Source: Dictyobacter alpinus
GTDB lineage: Bacteria; Chloroflexota; Ktedonobacteria; Ktedonobacterales; Ktedonobacteraceae
Length of the DNA stretch: 64,000 nt
Assembly (NCBI RefSeq): GCF_003967575.1
Contig: NZ_BIFT01000002.1
Location: 3,071,875-3,135,874 of the forward strand
Direction: 5' to 3'
In this document: one piece after another, positions 17,680-26,168 of the stretch
How positions within the stretch are numbered: the first letter of the stretch is position 1
Layout: every line of letters begins with the position of its first letter
Position numbers and translations under genes: made by a program
The notes under the pieces: generated by a model
What the model saw: the letters and a program-made list of their open reading frames with translations, nothing else
Database searches by the model: none
What the model was told of the DNA's origin: nothing

Positions 17680-18450
17680 ATGACAGAAACGCTTATTGGG
17701 AAGCAGGCCGTCGTAACTGGAGGAACCAGTGGTATTGGGGCCGCGATTGTGCAGTATCTGCAGGAAGAGGGTGCGACAGTGCTCACCTGTGCTCGCTCCT
17801 CCCAGGAGACCCTTCCAGCTGGAGTGTTGTTTGTGCAAACTGACCTCGCCACGGCCGAGGGGACGCAACACCTGGCTGAACAGGCGCTGAACATGCTTGG
17901 CTCCATCGATATTCTGGTCAACAACGCTGCTGCAACACAACATCTGTTCCACGCTGGTGGGTTGATGACCATCGAGGATACAGCATGGGAGCAGGCTCTC
18001 AACGTCAATCTGCTCTCGTCAGTTCGGCTAGACAAGGCGCTCCTGCCAGGTATGCTTGAGCGTCATTCAGGCTCCATTATCCACATTTCTTCGGGGACCG
18101 CACGCTTGCCGATGCCTGCGATGTTGCACTACGCAGCCTCCAAGGCTGCGCTCACGACCTATAGCAAAGGGCTCGCGCTTGAAGTTGCTTCACGAGGAGT
18201 ACGTGTCAATATGGCTACCCTCGGAATGGTCGAGACCCCCGGGCTTGACAAAGATCAGCAAGATATTGCTCAAGCCAGGGGAATTGATATCGCCGCGGCG
18301 CGTCAGGCTGCTCTGCATCGAATTCCGCTCGGCCGGTTTGGACAACCGCGTGACATTGCGGAGCTAGTAGGATTCCTCGTGTCAGATCGAGCATTATGGA
18401 TGACTGGAAGCAACGTTGTTATCGATGGTGGTTTGATGCCAGCCGTCTAA
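17680..18450 (+). CDS. Short-chain dehydrogenase/reductase
   Basis: A classical SDR of 256 residues from the ATG at 17680 (AAGGAATAATC upstream; the frame opens earlier without support). The cofactor motif TGGTSGIG, the NNAA strand, the catalytic Ser in HISSGTARL and YAASK are all present, as is the IDGGL C-terminal motif. It probably oxidises or reduces an alcohol/ketone with NADP(H) or NAD(H). It is 33 bp upstream of a small membrane gene and may form an operon with it. Confidence 0.92.
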   Translation: MTETLIGKQAVVTGGTSGIGAAIVQYLQEEGATVLTCARSSQETLPAGVLFVQTDLATAEGTQHLAEQALNMLGSIDILVNNAAATQHLFHAGGLMTIEDTAWEQALNVNLLSSVRLDKALLPGMLERHSGSIIHISSGTARLPMPAMLHYAASKAALTTYSKGLALEVASRGVRVNMATLGMVETPGLDKDQQDIAQARGIDIAAARQAALHRIPLGRFGQPRDIAELVGFLVSDRALWMTGSNVVIDGGLMPAV

Positions 18451-18483
18451 TAGAGACGCAGCAATAAAGGAGAGGAGACTTCT

Positions 18484-18879
18484 ATGAAGAGAGTACGTCT
18501 TGTGCGAATTCTTTCCACAATCGCAACCGTGATTACCGCAGCTTTGGGGATAGGGACCTATACCCATGTGAATTTTACCAATATGCATATTCTTTTTGGG
18601 CTTCTTGTTGCTTTCATGCTGTTGCTCCTATCGCTTCTAGCAACCTTTACTCGTGAGTTAAGAGGACTGGGAGCAATAGGGATTGTGTACGCCGTCGTCA
18701 TGCCGTTATTGGGTGTCAAGCAACAACTGATTCTGGTAGGCGACCTGCACTGGCTCATTGAAACAACCCATTTAGCCGTGGGATTTGGTGCACTGGCACT
18801 CATTGGAGTCATTGGTGAGCGCTTGGCACACCGCAAGACAGTGATGAGTAAGGACACGTTTTCCTCTGAGACCGCCTGA
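18484..18879 (+). CDS. Small four-helix membrane protein
   Basis: A 131-residue integral membrane protein with four hydrophobic segments (residues about 8-28, 34-56, 60-80, 92-112) and a short charged tail. AAGGAGAGG precedes the ATG. It follows the SDR closely and is probably cotranscribed. I do not recognise a named family; the layout resembles small DoxX-like or DUF-type quinone-linked proteins, but motif support is lacking. Confidence 0.6.
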   Translation: MKRVRLVRILSTIATVITAALGIGTYTHVNFTNMHILFGLLVAFMLLLLSLLATFTRELRGLGAIGIVYAVVMPLLGVKQQLILVGDLHWLIETTHLAVGFGALALIGVIGERLAHRKTVMSKDTFSSETA

Positions 18880-18927
18880 GCGGCGAATAGAGAGCGGAAA
18901 TGATTGGCTGAACTCGGTAGAACCCAT

Positions 18928-20091
18928 CAGATGACCCCCACATTCTAGCACGTCAGTGCTCCCTTCTCACGAGGCACTAGCTAGTCCCGCTAAGTCCCGC
19001 CGGAGGCGCTGTTGGATAACCGCTATGCTCGCTCTGGCCGATGGTGGCGTGAAGAACTGGCGACGCTTGCGCTTGCCCCTTGGAGCACGGGGTACGCTCG
19101 GAGGGGCTTCGGCGCGGCTTGTATCATCGTACGAGTATTCAGATAAGTAATTACGTCGGCGTTAATACAAGTGGACGGTGGAGCTCATTGATCGCTTCCT
19201 GCTCGAAAAGGCGGATGAACAGGTACGCATTATGCAGGCTCAAGGTCAGCGCATCCTGTGTCTCTGGGATGGAAGTGTAAAAGTGAAAAGCTCGAAGGGT
19301 TGTGTCCCGTGCCCTTCAGTAAAGCGAAGCGGCGTCAGCGCACCAAGCGCGGATTGATGTTCAATTGGCCTGCCCCTTGCCCAGTGCGGGTGATGGGGAT
19401 GCAGTGGAATGCAGATCTCATTGCTGGCATGTATGGCCCCGTGCATTTGGCAGTCACCAGGTTGTGGTCAACCAAAGGCGTCTTTTGCACCAAGCTCAGA
19501 AAGTTGGAAGAAGAGGGATTGCGCATCTGTGTTAGGAAATGGGGACCGTTGCTGGTCCATGTGTTTGATCGTGGCTATGCCTCGGGGTATTGGCTCGGCG
19601 TCCCGGCGACCTACCGAAGCCGTTTTATCATCCGCTGGATCAAAAATCATCACGTGATCACTAATGAGCCTGTGTACACAGAAGCGCAGGCATGGGAGAT
19701 CTTTTTCAGTTATCGGAGGAGATGGCAAATTGAGCTGAGCTTCCGCTATGCCAAATGTGAGCTGGCCTTGAAATGTCCTCGCTTATGGTCGCTGGAGGCT
19801 CGACTCAAATTGCTGGGAATGGTCATGCTTGTCTATGCGTTCCTGCTCTCGTTGCTTGATCCCAAGCATCACGAACTGGTGCAAGCCCTCTTACGCTTCC
19901 GCTGTCCTCGAACCGGAAAGCGATGCCAGCAGGTGCAGGCACCGCTCTATCGGCTCCGGTGGGCACTCAGTCGACTCTGGAGCGATTATCGTCCTCGGTT
20001 CAGCTGTTTTCTCCCACCGGCTGATGATCTCCTTGCGGTTGGTTCGCTCATCCGAGATCTTGAGCGGTTTCAGAAAAATTGGGGATGACTC
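18928..20091 (+). mobile_element. Degraded IS4-type insertion sequence
   Basis: Encloses a frameshifted, internally deleted transposase. Candidate ends are GATGACCCCCACATT at the left and the inverted AGTCATCCCCAATTT at the right (about 10 of 17 matches), with the transposase stop reading into the right end. No target duplication is evident. The distal flank to 20147 has two copies of TTGGGACAACTTTCC. Confidence 0.55.
19171..20088 (+). pseudogene. IS4-type DDE transposase, frameshifted and internally deleted
   Basis: An upstream frame (ELIDRFLLEKADEQVRIMQA then ILCLWDGSVKVKSSKG) passes by frameshift near 19290 into the main frame, which holds the second-Asp region HVFDRGYASGYWLG and the YREK-like block YRRRWQIELSFRYAK. 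The stretch between IIRWIKNHH and EAQAWEIFFSYRR is too short by roughly 100 residues compared with related transposases. It cannot encode an active enzyme. Confidence 0.75.
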
Positions 20092-20251
20092 ATAGATTGA
20101 ATGATCCTTTTTGGGACAACTTTCCTTTGGGACAACTTTCCTATCTGATTGTGCTACCCGAGCACATTTGACTCACCGACAAATGTAACAATCTTTTGCG
20201 CAAGGAGAACCGGTTGATCTTCTGGTACGCACGTGCGTGTCCCAATACTCG

Positions 20252-21112
20252 TCAGACTCGTGTGAGTTTTTCTGGATTAGCAATGATCCGAATCTCCTGA
20301 ATCTGCCCTTGCGCTATATCCATCGCTATGACGTTCCAGGCCAGATCATCGACGCGACCCACCAGCGCCATCCCACCGTTGACTTCCCTGAGCTCGAAAC
20401 GAATGCTCTCGGGCCAGAAGTGCTTCGATCTCAAGCAGAGACGAACCACATGTTCACGTCCATAAATGGGACGCAAGGTGGCAGTTCTGGCCTTTCCACC
20501 TCCATCTGCCCACAGAACGACATTTGTAGAAAGCAGATTCGCCAGAGCAGTCATGTCTCCGCTCTGTACGGCCTCCAGGAAGCTGGTAAGCAGTTGTTGG
20601 TGTGTTTCGGGCACTGGTGAGAAACGTGGTCGCCGCTCGATCAGGTGTTGCTTCGCCCGACTGAAGGAGCGGCGGCAGGCTGTTTCCGTTTTCCCAAGGA
20701 TGCCCGCAATCTCCACAAACTCGTACTCGAAGACTTCGCGTAGCAGAAAGACTGCTCGCTCGAATGGCTGAAGTTGCTCCAGAAGTACCAGAAAGGCCAG
20801 TGAGATGGACTCTTCTGTTTCAACACGCGTTTCGGGATCGGCAGCTTCGGGCATGTCTTCTGTGAGAATGGGTTCTGGTAACCAGGGGCCGATGTAGAGT
20901 TCTCGCTTCCTGCGCGCGAGCTGGAGCTGATCCATGCACAAGCGCACCAGAATCGTGGTCAGATAGGCCTTGAGCGAGTGAATAGTCTGTGATGACGCAG
21001 TCTGATAACGTATATACGTCTCTTGCACCATATCCTCGGCATCCATAGCACTTCCAAGCATGCGATAGGCGATAGAAAAAAGATAAGGCCGATAGGCTTC
21101 GAAAGATTCCAC
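20252..21112 (-). CDS. ECF41-type RNA polymerase sigma factor with SnoaL-like extension
   Basis: A 286-residue extracytoplasmic-function sigma factor. Region 2 (YLFSIAYRMLGSAMDAEDMV) and region 4 (FVEIAGILGKTETACRRSFS) are followed by a SnoaL/NTF2-like domain with the group marker DGGGK and the C-terminal NPEKL motif. In ECF41 proteins this extension tunes activity in place of an anti-sigma factor. A perfect AGGAGGAAACAAC site precedes a GTG start. It follows an NmrA-type gene on the same strand; ECF41 factors typically sit beside such oxidoreductase, carboxymuconolactone decarboxylase or epimerase genes. Confidence 0.92.
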   Translation of the reverse strand: MESFEAYRPYLFSIAYRMLGSAMDAEDMVQETYIRYQTASSQTIHSLKAYLTTILVRLCMDQLQLARRKRELYIGPWLPEPILTEDMPEAADPETRVETEESISLAFLVLLEQLQPFERAVFLLREVFEYEFVEIAGILGKTETACRRSFSRAKQHLIERRPRFSPVPETHQQLLTSFLEAVQSGDMTALANLLSTNVVLWADGGGKARTATLRPIYGREHVVRLCLRSKHFWPESIRFELREVNGGMALVGRVDDLAWNVIAMDIAQGQIQEIRIIANPEKLTRV

Positions 21113-21236
21113 GTTGTTTCCTCCTGGAAACGACTCTTGAGCAGAGCTGTTCTCTCCTTATATGAGGATTGCTTCACATTGAGGTCATTCTCTTGTCTGC
21201 GATCATCATAAAGAAAGAGCGTTGACTATCTGATGT

Positions 21237-21295
21237 TGCCCGCTCAGTTCCCGGACAGATATCCTGTGTCAACCTGTCCGGGAACTGAGCGGGCA
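21237..21295. repeat. 22-bp perfect inverted repeat
   Basis: TGCCCGCTCAGTTCCCGGAC and two further bases (21237-21258) pair exactly with 21274-21295 around a 15-nt loop. It sits between the NmrA-type gene and the sigma gene, both leftward. There is no U-tract, so it is either a structural barrier, a factor-dependent terminator or a target for a regulator. The loop includes TGTCAAC, close to the TGTCACA element described for ECF41 promoters, which I mention only as a possibility. Confidence 0.6.
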
Positions 21296-21361
21296 GTTAG
21301 TTCAAAGTTGGTTTCCCCTAGCGGGGCGTTTTTTTTCACGAGCTACCCAACGATATTCGTA

Positions 21362-21820
21362 TCAGTTTCGGAAGGCGGCAGCGTGAACCATAGCGTTCGA
21401 CGCGAAGTCAGTGCAGCGCAGAATAGTCCACTGCAAGCGAGAGGCTTTGGCTGCCTCCTCAACTGCTCTGAAGGCGTCGGAGAAGTGCTGATAGCCACCG
21501 CCGTACTCCACGGTCACTGCTGATAGGGCAACGACACGTTGCGCCCCCTGCTCGGCTACCAGCTTCAGCAGTTCAGCGGTCGCAGCCCCAGCCGTGCTAT
21601 CTCCCAGGGCGCGTGGGCTAATGAAAATCGTCTTCACGCCGCGTAGCAGTGGTGCCAGGGTTTGTGGATGGGAGGGATCGCCAACCACCACATGAACACC
21701 ATCGGGCAATGTGGCAGTGGCGGGATGGCGGGTGACCGCCACTACTTCTTCACCTTTAGAGAGTAGCAGGTTCACGACTTCACGCCCGACGTTTCCTCTC
21801 GCTCCGGTAACCAGAATCAT
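21362..21820 (-). CDS. Shortened NmrA-type NAD(P)-binding protein (in-frame internal deletion)
   Basis: A 152-residue protein starting MILVTGARGNVGREVVNLLL, with the NAD(P)-binding motif and the following 135 residues of an NmrA/SDR-a protein. After SNAMV it jumps to HAAAFRN and stops. The ending EHAAAF(R/W)N is the true C-terminus of the family, as in the broken paralog at 16.9-17.5 kb, so about 130 residues were removed cleanly in frame. AAGGAG precedes the ATG. The product keeps a Rossmann half but has no substrate domain. It lies upstream of the ECF41 gene. Confidence 0.75.
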   Translation of the reverse strand: MILVTGARGNVGREVVNLLLSKGEEVVAVTRHPATATLPDGVHVVVGDPSHPQTLAPLLRGVKTIFISPRALGDSTAGAATAELLKLVAEQGAQRVVALSAVTVEYGGGYQHFSDAFRAVEEAAKASRLQWTILRCTDFASNAMVHAAAFRN

Positions 21821-21929
21821 TGTAAGCTCCTTCTATCTGTAGAGGAAACTCTACGATGGTTGAATGTCAAGGATTTCATGTTCTTTCTCTAAGGAGAGAC
21901 ATGGATGAGATGACCAATTATGTGGTCGT

Positions 21930-21968
21930 CACATAGAAAGAGGGTTGAGCCATTCTGTTTGGGACAGC
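21930..21968 (+). repeat. Dispersed transposon-end sequence
   Basis: CACATAGAAAGAGGGTTGAG followed by a TTTGGGACAGC block matches 29 of 39 positions of the inverted copy at 16742-16781 and resembles both ends of the MITE-like element at 13.7 kb. It marks the edge of another decayed element extending right. Confidence 0.55.
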
Positions 21969-22056
21969 TTTCCTGGCAATTTCGCCCCATTACTTTGTCA
22001 AACTTCAATTGGCGACGCGTTCTTCCACAGCCCCATGCGTCGATCATCAATCCTAC

Positions 22057-22170
22057 ATGACCCACCTTAAGGTTCGACAAGACATTTTTATCTACATTGC
22101 GCAATTTTACAATAGAAAGTGGCTTCATTCAGTATTAGGCTACTCAGTCTACCTTACACCCAGATTGTGT
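22057..22170 (+). pseudogene. C-terminal remnant of an IS3-family transposase
   Basis: The frame reads VRQDIFIYIAQFYNRKWLHS then VLGYSVYLTP, the diagnostic end of IS3 OrfB proteins. Upstream catalytic parts are absent. The gap from 21821 to 22378 holds only this remnant and the transposon-end sequence at 21930. Confidence 0.75.
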
Positions 22171-22378
22171 CCCTGCCCAGTTTTCGTGGAGTCTCCACTG
22201 ATAGTGGTGCCCCGCTAACTGGTGAAATTGGGGAAAAGGCTTGAAAAAAATGACGCATCTTGGCATGATGTTCTTATGCAAAAAAGTACAGCAAAGCCGA
22301 TGGACGTGTCCCGCAAGAGGCATCGGCATCGGTCATGGCACGCCACGACGAATGGATGGGAGGGCCACCTTCAATTTT

Positions 22379-23428
22379 TTACGCTTCGATCTCCCCCACG
22401 AACTTGAACTTTTCGATAGGCATCTCGTCATAGCGCCCGTTGAGCAGGTCACGGAAGCTCTGGATGGTCTGTTCGCGCATCAGGTAGGTGCCGGGAATTT
22501 CGGTGTAGGCTTCGGTGACGAAGAAGGGTTGCGTGAAGAAGAGGTTGATCTTCTCGCCACGTGCCAGGATTTGCCGCTCTTCTGCGTTGAGCGACGAATG
22601 ATTGGCGCGGTCGCGCAACTCATGATAGCGTTGCAGCGTTTCACGCACACCTTGAGCAACTTGTTGATGCTCGGCTGGAACCGTCTCGCTGGTCAACAGA
22701 TGTGAGTTGGAGGCGATAGGATCGATCGCGGGCCATAGATATTCCCGGGCTCGTGCCTGGCTGAACCAGAGTTGTGCGTCGAGTTCGGCGAGCAGGGCAC
22801 GATCTTGCGGCTGGTGCTGATCGTCTACCGGCACAAGGACCAGCGTGGTGATGCCGCTCATATTGGCAAATTGGCGCACATCAGCCATGATAGCCTTACT
22901 AATGACCTGACTATCGATCAGCAGCAGGACCTCGCGTCCGTTCTCGGCAAAGTGAGTGGCAGCCGTCATTGCGGCGTGCAGGAGGCGCTGACGTACGGCC
23001 TGATCTTCGGTTATTTGCTCGAAAAACATCGTAATCCGATCTTCAAGCTCGCTTTCGCGTACCATCTCGTAGAGGCTGCTGGCATTATAGGTCGTCTCGC
23101 GCATCCCGGCGATGATTCCGATGGCTTGGCACTTGGTGAAGAGATGCTGCATGATCTCTTCGGTCACAACCTCCTTGCCCACCCCGTAGCCTGCGATCAA
23201 GCCAACGACGCCACCATGGGCTAGGGGAGCCATCAGGTCAATGGTTTTGATGCCTGTTTCCAAGAGGCGCGTGGGCGTGCTGGCTGTTTTGTTCAACACC
23301 TCTGGCGTGGCGAGTGGTACGCGTGTGACATTTTCTAGTGTCTCTTTCTTATCAATCGGTTCACCGTTCGCATTGAAAACGCGTCCCAGAATGGCGTCAC
23401 CGACAGGCAACGTGAGAGCAGTATTCAT
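22379..23428 (-). CDS. Degenerate F1-ATPase beta-subunit-like protein
   Basis: A 349-residue homolog of AtpD beginning at the equivalent of the family's PVGxxxLGR segment, so the N-terminal beta barrel is missing. Family blocks persist: LLETGIKTIDLMAPLAHGG, YPAIDP-like YLWPAIDPIASNS, and FFTQPFFVTEAYTEIPGTYL. The P-loop GGAGVGKT reads AGYGVGKE (79-86), and the catalytic Glu of GER is Met109 (GMR). The Walker B Asp172 and an Arg remain, and about 25 residues after it are lost. ATP hydrolysis is unlikely. It overlaps the sigma-ankyrin gene by ATGA, implying translational coupling and a shared function. There are no other ATP-synthase genes here. Confidence 0.85.
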   Translation of the reverse strand: MNTALTLPVGDAILGRVFNANGEPIDKKETLENVTRVPLATPEVLNKTASTPTRLLETGIKTIDLMAPLAHGGVVGLIAGYGVGKEVVTEEIMQHLFTKCQAIGIIAGMRETTYNASSLYEMVRESELEDRITMFFEQITEDQAVRQRLLHAAMTAATHFAENGREVLLLIDSQVISKAIMADVRQFANMSGITTLVLVPVDDQHQPQDRALLAELDAQLWFSQARAREYLWPAIDPIASNSHLLTSETVPAEHQQVAQGVRETLQRYHELRDRANHSSLNAEERQILARGEKINLFFTQPFFVTEAYTEIPGTYLMREQTIQSFRDLLNGRYDEMPIEKFKFVGEIEA

Positions 23429-24627
23429 GAGCGTTCAGTCCTTTCTTGTAACACAGCAACAATTGCTGTGTGTCCTCTGGAGATGGCCCAGGCAATGGGC
23501 GTCTTACCCGTTTGATCGCGCAATTGTGGATTCGCGCCGTGAGCAAGCAGGAGATGCACAATTTCGCTGTGACCTTTGAGTGCGGCCCAGTGCAAAGGCG
23601 TGCGCCCGTGCTGGCTCTGACAATCGACGGTTGCGCTACGCTTAAGTAACAAACGCCCCATCTCTATGCCATCGTTCATCGCGGCAAGGTGCAGAGCCGT
23701 CAAGCCGTTATCCATCGGCAATGCGACGTCGGCATCGTGCGCGAGCAGGATGGCGGCGCTGGTAGAGCAGCGATACATCACCGCGCCATGCAAAGGCGTC
23801 ATACCTCCGCCTGTGCGTGCATCAACGTGCGCGCCATAGGCCAGCAGTAATGTGGTCACTTGCGCATGGTCGTGCATCGCGGCTTCGTGAAGTGCAGTAA
23901 TGCCCGTCGGGAGAAACACGGCTGGGCGTATGCCGGCCTCGTTGCGTCCCATCTTCATGTTCAGCAAATAGGGACTCTGATCCAGCAGTGTCTTCACCGC
24001 GTCCAGATCGCCGACGCGCGCGGCAATCAGCAAACGAATGTTCGCCGGAAGTGTATTAACGAGCGATGGGCGCTGCTCCTGCAAGACATCGCGCATCATA
24101 TCGATCAGTTCGTCTTTGAGCTGCTGGCGAGCATCGTAGAGCCGTTTCTTGATCGTGGTCACGGGGACTTCCAGAAAGGCTCCGATCTCTTTCAGTGCGT
24201 AGCCTGTGCCATAGAAGAGCAGCACGACCAGGCGTTGACGTTCGGGCAGCGCGTTGATGGCGTTGCGTACCTGGTGATGCACGTCGCGAGTATCAATCAG
24301 CTCGCTCAGATCTGGCTCGATTCCCGGTACCGATGCCGCGGCTTCCAGAGAACTGCTTGCCAGGCGCTTGCCGCGCGTCAGCCGATCCACCTGCTTGAAA
24401 ATAATGAGGCGAAACCAGCTCAGAAAAGCCGCCGGTTCGCGGAGCTTCTCTAGCGTCAGATACACCTCGATGAACGCCTCTTGCGTGGCATCTTCGGCGA
24501 GTTGCCAATCTCCGAGCATGGCGTACGCGCTGGCGCAAGCCATGTCCTGAAAACGCTCGATCAGCGTGTTGAAGGCCTCCTTATCCTCATGCTGAGCCGC
24601 TCTCACCAGCGTATCGAGTGCTTCCAT
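23425..24627 (-). CDS. ECF-type sigma factor fused to ankyrin repeats
   Basis: A 400-residue protein. Residues about 10-80 form sigma region 2 (DMACASAYAMLGDWQLAEDA, TQEAFIEVYLTL), and about 120-175 sigma region 4 (LPERQRLVVLLFYGTGYALK with VPVTTIKKRLYDAR). From about residue 200 to the end come five or so ankyrin repeats (TALHEAAMHDHAQVTTLLLA, TPLHGAVMY, TALHLAAMNDG, TPLHWAALKGHSEIVHLLLA, TPIAWAISRGH). The repeats probably bind a protein that controls the sigma factor; the coupled beta-like protein is the obvious candidate. The ATG is at 24627 with a GGTAAGGAC site. No anti-sigma gene is adjacent. Confidence 0.92.
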   Translation of the reverse strand: MEALDTLVRAAQHEDKEAFNTLIERFQDMACASAYAMLGDWQLAEDATQEAFIEVYLTLEKLREPAAFLSWFRLIIFKQVDRLTRGKRLASSSLEAAASVPGIEPDLSELIDTRDVHHQVRNAINALPERQRLVVLLFYGTGYALKEIGAFLEVPVTTIKKRLYDARQQLKDELIDMMRDVLQEQRPSLVNTLPANIRLLIAARVGDLDAVKTLLDQSPYLLNMKMGRNEAGIRPAVFLPTGITALHEAAMHDHAQVTTLLLAYGAHVDARTGGGMTPLHGAVMYRCSTSAAILLAHDADVALPMDNGLTALHLAAMNDGIEMGRLLLKRSATVDCQSQHGRTPLHWAALKGHSEIVHLLLAHGANPQLRDQTGKTPIAWAISRGHTAIVAVLQERTERS

Positions 24628-24897
24628 CGTCCTGTCCTTACCTTTCCATGTCGTTTACTTCTTCTAGAGAAAAGTCCCAATCTAGAGGAAAAAGGATACT
24701 GAAAAATTTGCCACCTCCACCTGTAAATTACAATTTGGTGAGGCAGATGTTTGATCGTTGGTTGCGGTAGGAGCCGAGGCGGTAAACAGGCGAGACGGAC
24801 TACTTTCACCTGTTTCCTCCTTGAAAAACTCATCTGCCTCCGCTCGGAGACATCGGTGTGCTATACTGCTAACGCCTGCAAAAACAGGTGAAAAAAC

Positions 24898-25873
24898 ATG
24901 CTGAGTTCCTCGCTACCCGCTCCTTCTCCCGAAGCCGTCTTCACGCTCTGGCTGGAGGAACTCCAGGCGGGTGATCGAGCCAGTGGAACCATCCGTTGCT
25001 ACCGCAGCGCTGTGGAGGGGTTTCTTGTGTGGTACCGAGAGGTCGAGCAGCGTCCGTGACAACTTGCGGCCCTTACCCCTATGACCATCGTCGGCTATCG
25101 GAATTTTCTCCAACACACCCAACGCCGAGCCACCAGTACGGTGAATGGACATCTCAGCGCGCTGCGAGCCTGGTGCGCTTGGCTCACCACAGAACATTAC
25201 CTGGAAGCGAATCCCGCCCGCCGCATCAAGCTGGTGGGGTGATAAGCGGCGTCATCACGCGAGGGTCTCAATGAGAACGAGGTCGATGCCCTGTTACGTC
25301 AGGCCCAGAGGAGTCGTGAAGGGAAGCGCAATTACGCCATTGTGCAAGTCCTTCTCCAAACTGGTTTGCGCTTGGATGAATGCAGTCATGTGCTGCTCTC
25401 TGATATCGATATCAGAGAGCGCAACGGGTCCGTGATTGTGCGCCAGGGCAAAGGCAACAAGGCCCGGACCGTCCCGCTCAATGTGTCCGCGCGCCTGGCC
25501 CTGGCCGCATACCTGGAGCCGCGCTTCCAATGTGACCCTACCGTGAAAGCCGTGGCCTCGGCGTGATTCGAGGGAAGCAGAACTTCCCCTCTGGCAGAGC
25601 CAAAAGCATGGGAGACTCACCACTTCGGCGATGCGACAAATGATCGATGTGCTGGTCCGCGATGCTGGACTGGCCCCGGCTCAGGCCAGCGCACATACCT
25701 TGCGTCATACGTTCGCGCGCAATTATTTAAGCGAGTACCCCGGCGACGTGGTAGAATTGGCAACGCTCCTGGGGCATACGTCCCTCGACACGACCAGAAT
25801 CTACAGCCAACCTACGGTTGAGCAACTAGCCGTGCGCGTGGAAGGACTGCGACAAAACGCCTATGAGGATTAA
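24898..25873 (+). pseudogene. Tyrosine recombinase (XerC/D-like), disrupted
   Basis: A core-binding domain (LWLEELQAGDRASGTIRCYR) and a catalytic domain can be read through stops at 25056, about 25241 and 25563 plus a frameshift near 25600. Catalytic residues are recognisable: Arg in TGLRLDECS, HTLRH in AHTLRHTFARN, LLGH, and Tyr in TTRIYSQP. An upstream TATACT and an AGGTG site suggest it was once expressed. A perfect 26-bp palindrome lies in the coding sequence at 25395-25420. The enzyme is dead as written. Confidence 0.85.
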
Positions 25874-26087
25874 ATTCCTGTCCAGTGTGTGGCTCTGGAG
25901 CTGCTTCTGCCATAAGTCAGGCGGCAAAGCGTTTGTCAGCAGAAGGACCATTTCCCCACTTGCGGTCCTTAGCATCTGGTTTTCGCTGAGCGGAGGCCGA
26001 GTGGACTGGCTTCTAAACAGAAGAAATCTTCTGCATGTTTTACTCGTTTCCCCTATGTCCTATTTTACGCGTATCTCGGCGTTGGGT
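25874..26087. other. Sequence without visible gene
   Basis: Between the broken recombinase and the P450 stub. Nothing recognisable is seen; it is probably where the rest of the P450 gene was lost. Confidence 0.4.
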
Positions 26088-26150
26088 CTAGAACGGAAAT
26101 GGATTGGCTTTGAATGTCGCGTTGGTGATATCAATATTTGTCAGTTCCAT
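26088..26150 (-). pseudogene. First 20 codons of a cytochrome P450 gene
   Basis: After an AAGGAG site, the frame begins MELTNIDITNATFKANPFPF and then stops at TAG (26090-26088), where P450s normally continue FYARLR. The ATFKANPFPF start is typical of bacterial P450s. Only 18 bp separate it from the upstream MFS gene, so it was the last gene of the TetR-glycosyltransferase operon before truncation. Confidence 0.65.
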
Positions 26151-26168
26151 AATCTTGTTCTCCTTGTT

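Noticed and set aside
22241..23224. Plus-strand frames of 154 and 150 codons
   Set aside because: They run antisense to the F1-beta-like gene and have no family resemblance.
22379..23428. Functional ATP synthase beta subunit
   Set aside because: No neighbouring atp genes, no N-terminal barrel, and the P-loop and catalytic Glu are altered.
25294..25623. 109-codon minus-strand frame
   Set aside because: Antisense to the recognisable tyrosine recombinase domain.
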